From Planctomycetota bacterium (GTDB lineage: Bacteria > Planctomycetota > Phycisphaerae > Sedimentisphaerales > Anaerobacaceae), in NCBI GenBank assembly GCA_022567055.1, contig JADFHU010000174.1, positions 1 through 9,140 on the forward strand: a stretch of 9,140 nt of DNA, given 5' to 3'. Positions within the stretch are counted from its first letter, which is position 1. Each line of letters starts with the position of its first letter. The position numbers and the translations under genes are program-made. The notes under the pieces were generated by a model that saw nothing but the letters and a program-made list of their open reading frames with translations, ran no database searches and was not told the DNA's origin. Of the stretch, positions 5,829-9,140 are shown piece after piece.

Positions 5829-8792
5829 ATGAAACGAAATCACTTCTCTTGGCTTATTGCCGCGACGGTCGCTGCCTTCTATCCGATTGCGGCAGCCTCG
5901 GCCGCCACAGAAGGGCTAGGGGCGCATTGGGCCTTTGACGAAGGCGCAGGCACCCTTGTAACCGATTCCAGCGGCAACGGCAACGATGGCAACCTGACCG
6001 GCGGCGTCAATTGGGTGGTTGAGGGCCGGATCGGTGGCGCGTTGGAATTCAACGGATCATCGGGTCATGTTCTCGTTCCCTTCGACCCCAGCATATCCCT
6101 TCTCAATCAAGGGGATTTTACCATCATGGCCTGGTTCAAACCCGTAGGCGTACCCGCTGAGAACAAAGAAGTTCTTCAGCAGGGAGACGGCGGTGGAACG
6201 GGTCGAACCTGGCTCTTCGTTGCCAACGGCGGCGAGATTCGCAGCTTTCTAGGCGGCGCCACCACAGGATCCGGAATCATCGTTGAGGGCGACACCTGGT
6301 ATCATGCCGCCGTGGTGGTCACGGAAAATGGCGCGACCGATTCGGTTCAGGTCTATGTGGATGGTCAACCCGAAGGGAATATGGGCCAGTTTGGCATGGA
6401 AAGTAGCCAAGGCAGCTACTTCATCGGTTGCCACAAGAATCTAAGCAACTTCTGGGAGGGCCTGATTGATGACGTCGCCCTCTTCACTCGCGCGCTATCT
6501 CAGGAAGAGATTCAAGCGCTGATGGAGGGTGTGGGAGTCACCAAGGAACTGGCGGCGAACCCGGATCCTGCCGATGCCGCAACGGACGTTGTGCGGAATA
6601 CCGACCTGAGCTGGTCTGCGGGTGAGTTTGCGGCGACCCATGATGTGTATTTCGGCACCTCCTTTGACGACGTGAATGATGCGTCCGTCGCGGATCCGAG
6701 GGGCGCGCTGGCCAGTCAGGGCCAAACCGAGGCTGGGTACGGTCCCGGTCGTCTTGCCTTCGATCAAACCTACTATTGGCGTGTGGATGAAGTCAACGGC
6801 GCACCAGACCGTACCGTCTTCAAGGGCACAGCCTGGAGTTTTACCGTGGAGCCCTTCTCCGTTCCCATCGCCCATGTCACGGCCACGGCCTCCAGCACAT
6901 TTGGCCTCTCTCTGCCGGAAAACACCATCAACGGTTCCGGCCTGGTGGACGATCTCCACAGCGCCGTCACAGCCGACATGTGGATCAGTACTGGGATCCC
7001 GGCCACGCTCGAATACGCCTTTGACAGGGTCTATAAGATGCACGAGCTATGGGTCTGGAACTCCAACCAAACGATAGAACCCTTCATAGGCTTTGGTGCC
7101 AAGGATGTGACCATTGAAACCTCTGTGGACGGCCAAACCTGGGCGCCATTGGCGGGTGTGTCACCCTTGGCCCAGGCGCCCGGCACGGATGGCTATGCGC
7201 ATAACAGCGTCATAGATTTCCAGGGTATTTCGGCTCGGTACGTGCGGATGACCATCAATAGCGTCCATGGGTTTGCACCGCAGACCAGCCTGAGTGAGGT
7301 CCGCTTCTTCGCGATACCCACCTCTGCGACTCGGCCCGATCCCTCGCCCGGCGCTGTCGATAGGGCCCCCGACCTGACCCTCTCCTGGGGCCGGGATGGC
7401 CGAGAGGCCGATCACCACGATGTCTACCTGGGGACCGATCCCAACAACCTCTCCCTGGCCGGCACCGTCCAGGAGAGTCGTTTTGAGACCCTGGCAACGG
7501 ATCTGCAAGTCGGCCAATCCTATTACTGGCAAGTCGTAGAAGTCAACGACGCCATGGATCCCATGGAGTGGGCCGGGGACGTCTGGAGCTTTACCACAGT
7601 TGGAACCATCGCCATTGACGATATGGAGGGCTACAAGGACGAAGAATTCCTGGAGATCTGGGCCACCTGGGTCGACGGATTCGGTGATGAGGCCAATAAT
7701 GGGGCTCTCGTGGGCGCAGCTCCCGCTGTAGGTAATTTTGCCCCTGAAACCGGTATTGTGCACGGCGGTGGTCAATCCTTGCCCATCCATTATGACAACA
7801 GTGCTGCGCCAAGGTCAGAGGCCACGCGGACGTTTGACTCAGCCATGGATTGGACCCAGCATGGCGTTGCGGCCCTGGTGCTCTACTTCCAGGGCAGCTC
7901 GGATAACACGGGCGGGCAATTGTACGTCAAGATCAATGACACCAAGATCGCCTATGATGGGGATGCATCCAATCTGATGCGTTTGGGATGGAACAAGTGG
8001 ACCCTTATTCTCGCCGAGGTCGGAGCCAATTTGAGCCGCGTCAGCTCCCTGACGGTGGGCGTCGATAGTGGGGGCCAGGGCGTCGTCTATGTCGATGACA
8101 TCCAGTTGACCTCCGACGTTGCCCGCGTTTTTGTCACGCCGGTCGAGCCGGTCGAAGGGCTGGCGGTCTACTATCCTCTCGATGGCGACTTCCAAGATGC
8201 CTCGGGTAATGGCCGACACGGAACGCCCATGGCCGCACCCATTTTCGAGGCGGGCGCAAGCGGTCAGGCCGTCAGTCTCAACGGTATCGATCAGTATGTG
8301 GAGATCACCGGGTACAAGGGGATCACCGTCGTCGATAACGTCCAACAGCCCTTCACCGTAACGAACTGGTTTAAGACCACGGAGAACGGTGAGATGGTGA
8401 CCTGGGGTACCAGCCCCGGTGGGCAGCGTCTCTCTTGGCGGATCGACGGTGGCAGCCTGCGTACGGAGCACGGCAATGGCAACCTGAGAGGCAACACCGT
8501 GGCCAACGATGGTGAATGGCACCATGGCGCCCTGGTCGTCGATGAGGGTGCCACGCTGAGGCCTACCATGACGCACCTCTACCTGGACGGCATGGAGGAC
8601 TCTACCTTCAGTGGTGACGACGATCCCTACAACCTGCAGCCTGACACCGACGTGAGTATCGGACGGCGTGCCACCAGCGGCGACCGCTACTTCCCCGGTT
8701 CAATCGATGAGGTGCGGATCTATGATCGTGCCCTGAGTGCAGGAGAGGTGGCTTGGCTGGCCGGTCGAACCGAACCGTTTGAGCAACCTTAA
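5829..8792 (+). CDS. Large secreted multidomain binding protein: LamG, Fn3-like, F5/8C, Fn3-like, Gal-binding-like, LamG
   Basis: This is a 987-residue protein. AAGGAGG (5816-5822) six bases upstream fixes the start. Residues 1-26 are a signal peptide (ending ASAA). Domain order as read: LamG/concanavalin jelly-roll 28-232 (HWAFDEGAGT opening, GLIDDVALFTRALS closing); Fn3-like module 243-341 (NPDPADAATDV, DVYFGTS, QTYYWRVDEVNG, WSFTV); discoidin/F5-8C-like domain 347-497 (ARYVRMTI, LSEVRFF near its end); a second Fn3-like module 501-591 (DVYLGTD, SYYWQVVEVND, WSFTTV); a beta-sandwich, probably galactose-binding-like, 594-765 (IAIDDMEGY to VYVDDIQL); and a second LamG 776-980 (YYPLDGDFQDASGNGRHG to IDEVRIYDRALSAGEV). 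No catalytic domain and no PEP-CTERM, LPXTG or type IX tail is seen; it ends FEQP. The modules are known to bind carbohydrates or proteins, so a surface, matrix or polysaccharide-binding role is inferred. It appears to be a single-gene transcription unit with its own terminator. Confidence 0.95.
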   Translation: MKRNHFSWLIAATVAAFYPIAAASAATEGLGAHWAFDEGAGTLVTDSSGNGNDGNLTGGVNWVVEGRIGGALEFNGSSGHVLVPFDPSISLLNQGDFTIMAWFKPVGVPAENKEVLQQGDGGGTGRTWLFVANGGEIRSFLGGATTGSGIIVEGDTWYHAAVVVTENGATDSVQVYVDGQPEGNMGQFGMESSQGSYFIGCHKNLSNFWEGLIDDVALFTRALSQEEIQALMEGVGVTKELAANPDPADAATDVVRNTDLSWSAGEFAATHDVYFGTSFDDVNDASVADPRGALASQGQTEAGYGPGRLAFDQTYYWRVDEVNGAPDRTVFKGTAWSFTVEPFSVPIAHVTATASSTFGLSLPENTINGSGLVDDLHSAVTADMWISTGIPATLEYAFDRVYKMHELWVWNSNQTIEPFIGFGAKDVTIETSVDGQTWAPLAGVSPLAQAPGTDGYAHNSVIDFQGISARYVRMTINSVHGFAPQTSLSEVRFFAIPTSATRPDPSPGAVDRAPDLTLSWGRDGREADHHDVYLGTDPNNLSLAGTVQESRFETLATDLQVGQSYYWQVVEVNDAMDPMEWAGDVWSFTTVGTIAIDDMEGYKDEEFLEIWATWVDGFGDEANNGALVGAAPAVGNFAPETGIVHGGGQSLPIHYDNSAAPRSEATRTFDSAMDWTQHGVAALVLYFQGSSDNTGGQLYVKINDTKIAYDGDASNLMRLGWNKWTLILAEVGANLSRVSSLTVGVDSGGQGVVYVDDIQLTSDVARVFVTPVEPVEGLAVYYPLDGDFQDASGNGRHGTPMAAPIFEAGASGQAVSLNGIDQYVEITGYKGITVVDNVQQPFTVTNWFKTTENGEMVTWGTSPGGQRLSWRIDGGSLRTEHGNGNLRGNTVANDGEWHHGALVVDEGATLRPTMTHLYLDGMEDSTFSGDDDPYNLQPDTDVSIGRRATSGDRYFPGSIDEVRIYDRALSAGEVAWLAGRTEPFEQP

Positions 8793-8823
8793 TCCTTACC
8801 GAGCGTCATTGAATGGATCGTTC

Positions 8824-8861
8824 AAAGGGCCTGTTCCTCTAAGGAACAGGCCCTTTTTTTT
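8824..8861 (+). terminator. Rho-independent terminator of the LamG gene
   Basis: A perfect stem of 14-15 bp (AAAGGGCCTGTTCC at 8824-8837 with GGAACAGGCCCTTT at 8843-8856), a very short loop, and a run of eight T (8854-8861) lie 32 bases after the LamG stop codon. This is a textbook intrinsic terminator. Because the left arm starts AAA it could also stop transcription from the other side. Confidence 0.95.
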
Positions 8862-8947
8862 CGGTGAGTGTGCCCTGAAACCCGAGTTTTTGTGTGTCGA
8901 ATCGCCCCTCCAAGGTGTTTGCCCTGCTCCGTGAGACCGATCACAAA

Positions 8948-8976
8948 TTGACAGATCGTCTATTATTTGTTACCAT
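8948..8976 (+). promoter_or_regulatory. Sigma-70-type promoter candidate
   Basis: A perfect -35 TTGACA (8948-8953), a 17-base spacer and TACCAT (8971-8976, four of six matches to TATAAT). It follows the LamG terminator and points right, toward the hairpins at 9005-9066 and whatever lies beyond the window. PVC-group promoters are not always of this type, so confidence is moderate. Confidence 0.5.
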
Positions 8977-9004
8977 AGTGGAGTTCTGGGCATTCTTTCG
9001 TAGA

Positions 9005-9066
9005 ACAACGCGTGTTCCGAGCGTTCGATACTCGGAATGAGCGTTGTCCATGAAGCCGAAAACGGC
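9005..9066 (+). other. Nested hairpin pair (possible structured leader or small RNA)
   Basis: ACAACGC (9005-9011) pairs with GCGTTGT (9041-9047). Inside it TTCCGAG (9015-9021) pairs with CTCGGAA (9031-9037), separated by a symmetrical 3+3 internal loop and closed by a nine-base loop. A second hairpin GCCG-AAAA-CGGC follows at 9055-9066. The first hairpin starts about 29 bases after the candidate -10. No U-run follows, so it is not an intrinsic terminator. It could be a 5' leader, a small RNA, or part of a mobile-element end. Confidence 0.5.
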
Positions 9067-9079
9067 CTAAGTAGTCCTT

Positions 9080-9129
9080 GGCTGTGTCAGAAAACTCGAT
9101 CTGGCTTTGAGCGGCTTGTTTTTCGCCTG
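9080..9129 (+). repeat. Right copy of the inverted repeat; possible insertion-sequence left end
   Basis: It begins GGCTGTGTCAGAAAACTC (9080-9097) and ends TTTTTCGCCTG (9119-9129), matching the inverse of 5713-5766. The tip has the look of an IS terminal inverted repeat and the element would extend past the right edge. No transposase coding is visible in the remaining bases, so the IS reading is an inference. Confidence 0.55.
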
Positions 9130-9140
9130 GCTGTATCCGG

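Overview
The window looks like chromosomal DNA from a Planctomycetota-type bacterium, or a relative in Kiritimatiellota, Lentisphaerota or Hydrogenedentota. The reasons are the formylglycine-type sulfatases, a secreted FG-GAP/jelly-roll protein, a LamG/discoidin multidomain surface protein, a lone STN-domain lipoprotein, and a relic of an ECF sigma factor. This assignment is an inference from gene content; no rRNA or tRNA gene is visible.

Layout. (1) 1-1875, minus strand: a long secreted protein that runs off the left edge, with an N-terminal jelly-roll and a C-terminal FG-GAP/VCBS propeller reminiscent of rhamnogalacturonan-lyase-like proteins. (2) 1877-2026, minus: a 49-codon relic of a sulfatase. 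It keeps the signal peptide and first metal motif, then runs into the ribosome binding site of gene 1. (3) About 2054-2295: the divergent intergenic region with an 8-bp tandem repeat. (4) 2296-3903, plus: an intact secreted sulfatase with all the main catalytic residues. (5) 3928-4377, minus: a small STN-domain lipoprotein in AT-richer DNA. (6) 4389-5160: gene-poor DNA with several dyads and a roughly 180-bp imperfect palindrome (4912-5091). The 19-bp tip of the palindrome also occurs alone right after the sulfatase stop (3904-3922). (7) 5161-5538, plus: what looks like an ECF sigma region 2 fused in frame to the tail of an NPCBM-like sensor domain, probably a deletion relic of a sigma/FecR-type locus. 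(8) 5829-8792, plus: a 987-residue LamG / Fn3-like / F5/8C / Fn3-like / Gal-binding-like / LamG secreted protein with a strong intrinsic terminator. It is flanked by inverted copies of a roughly 50-bp repeat. (9) 8862-9140: a consensus-like promoter followed by a nested hairpin and an insertion-sequence-like end that runs off the right edge.

The intact genes fit the desulfation, binding and cleavage of a sulfated or pectin-like polysaccharide outside the cytoplasm. The sulfatase and the propeller protein are divergent neighbours. The LamG protein would be a non-catalytic binding or matrix protein. The relics at 1877-2026 and 5161-5538, together with the repeats, show that the locus has been rearranged and partly eroded.
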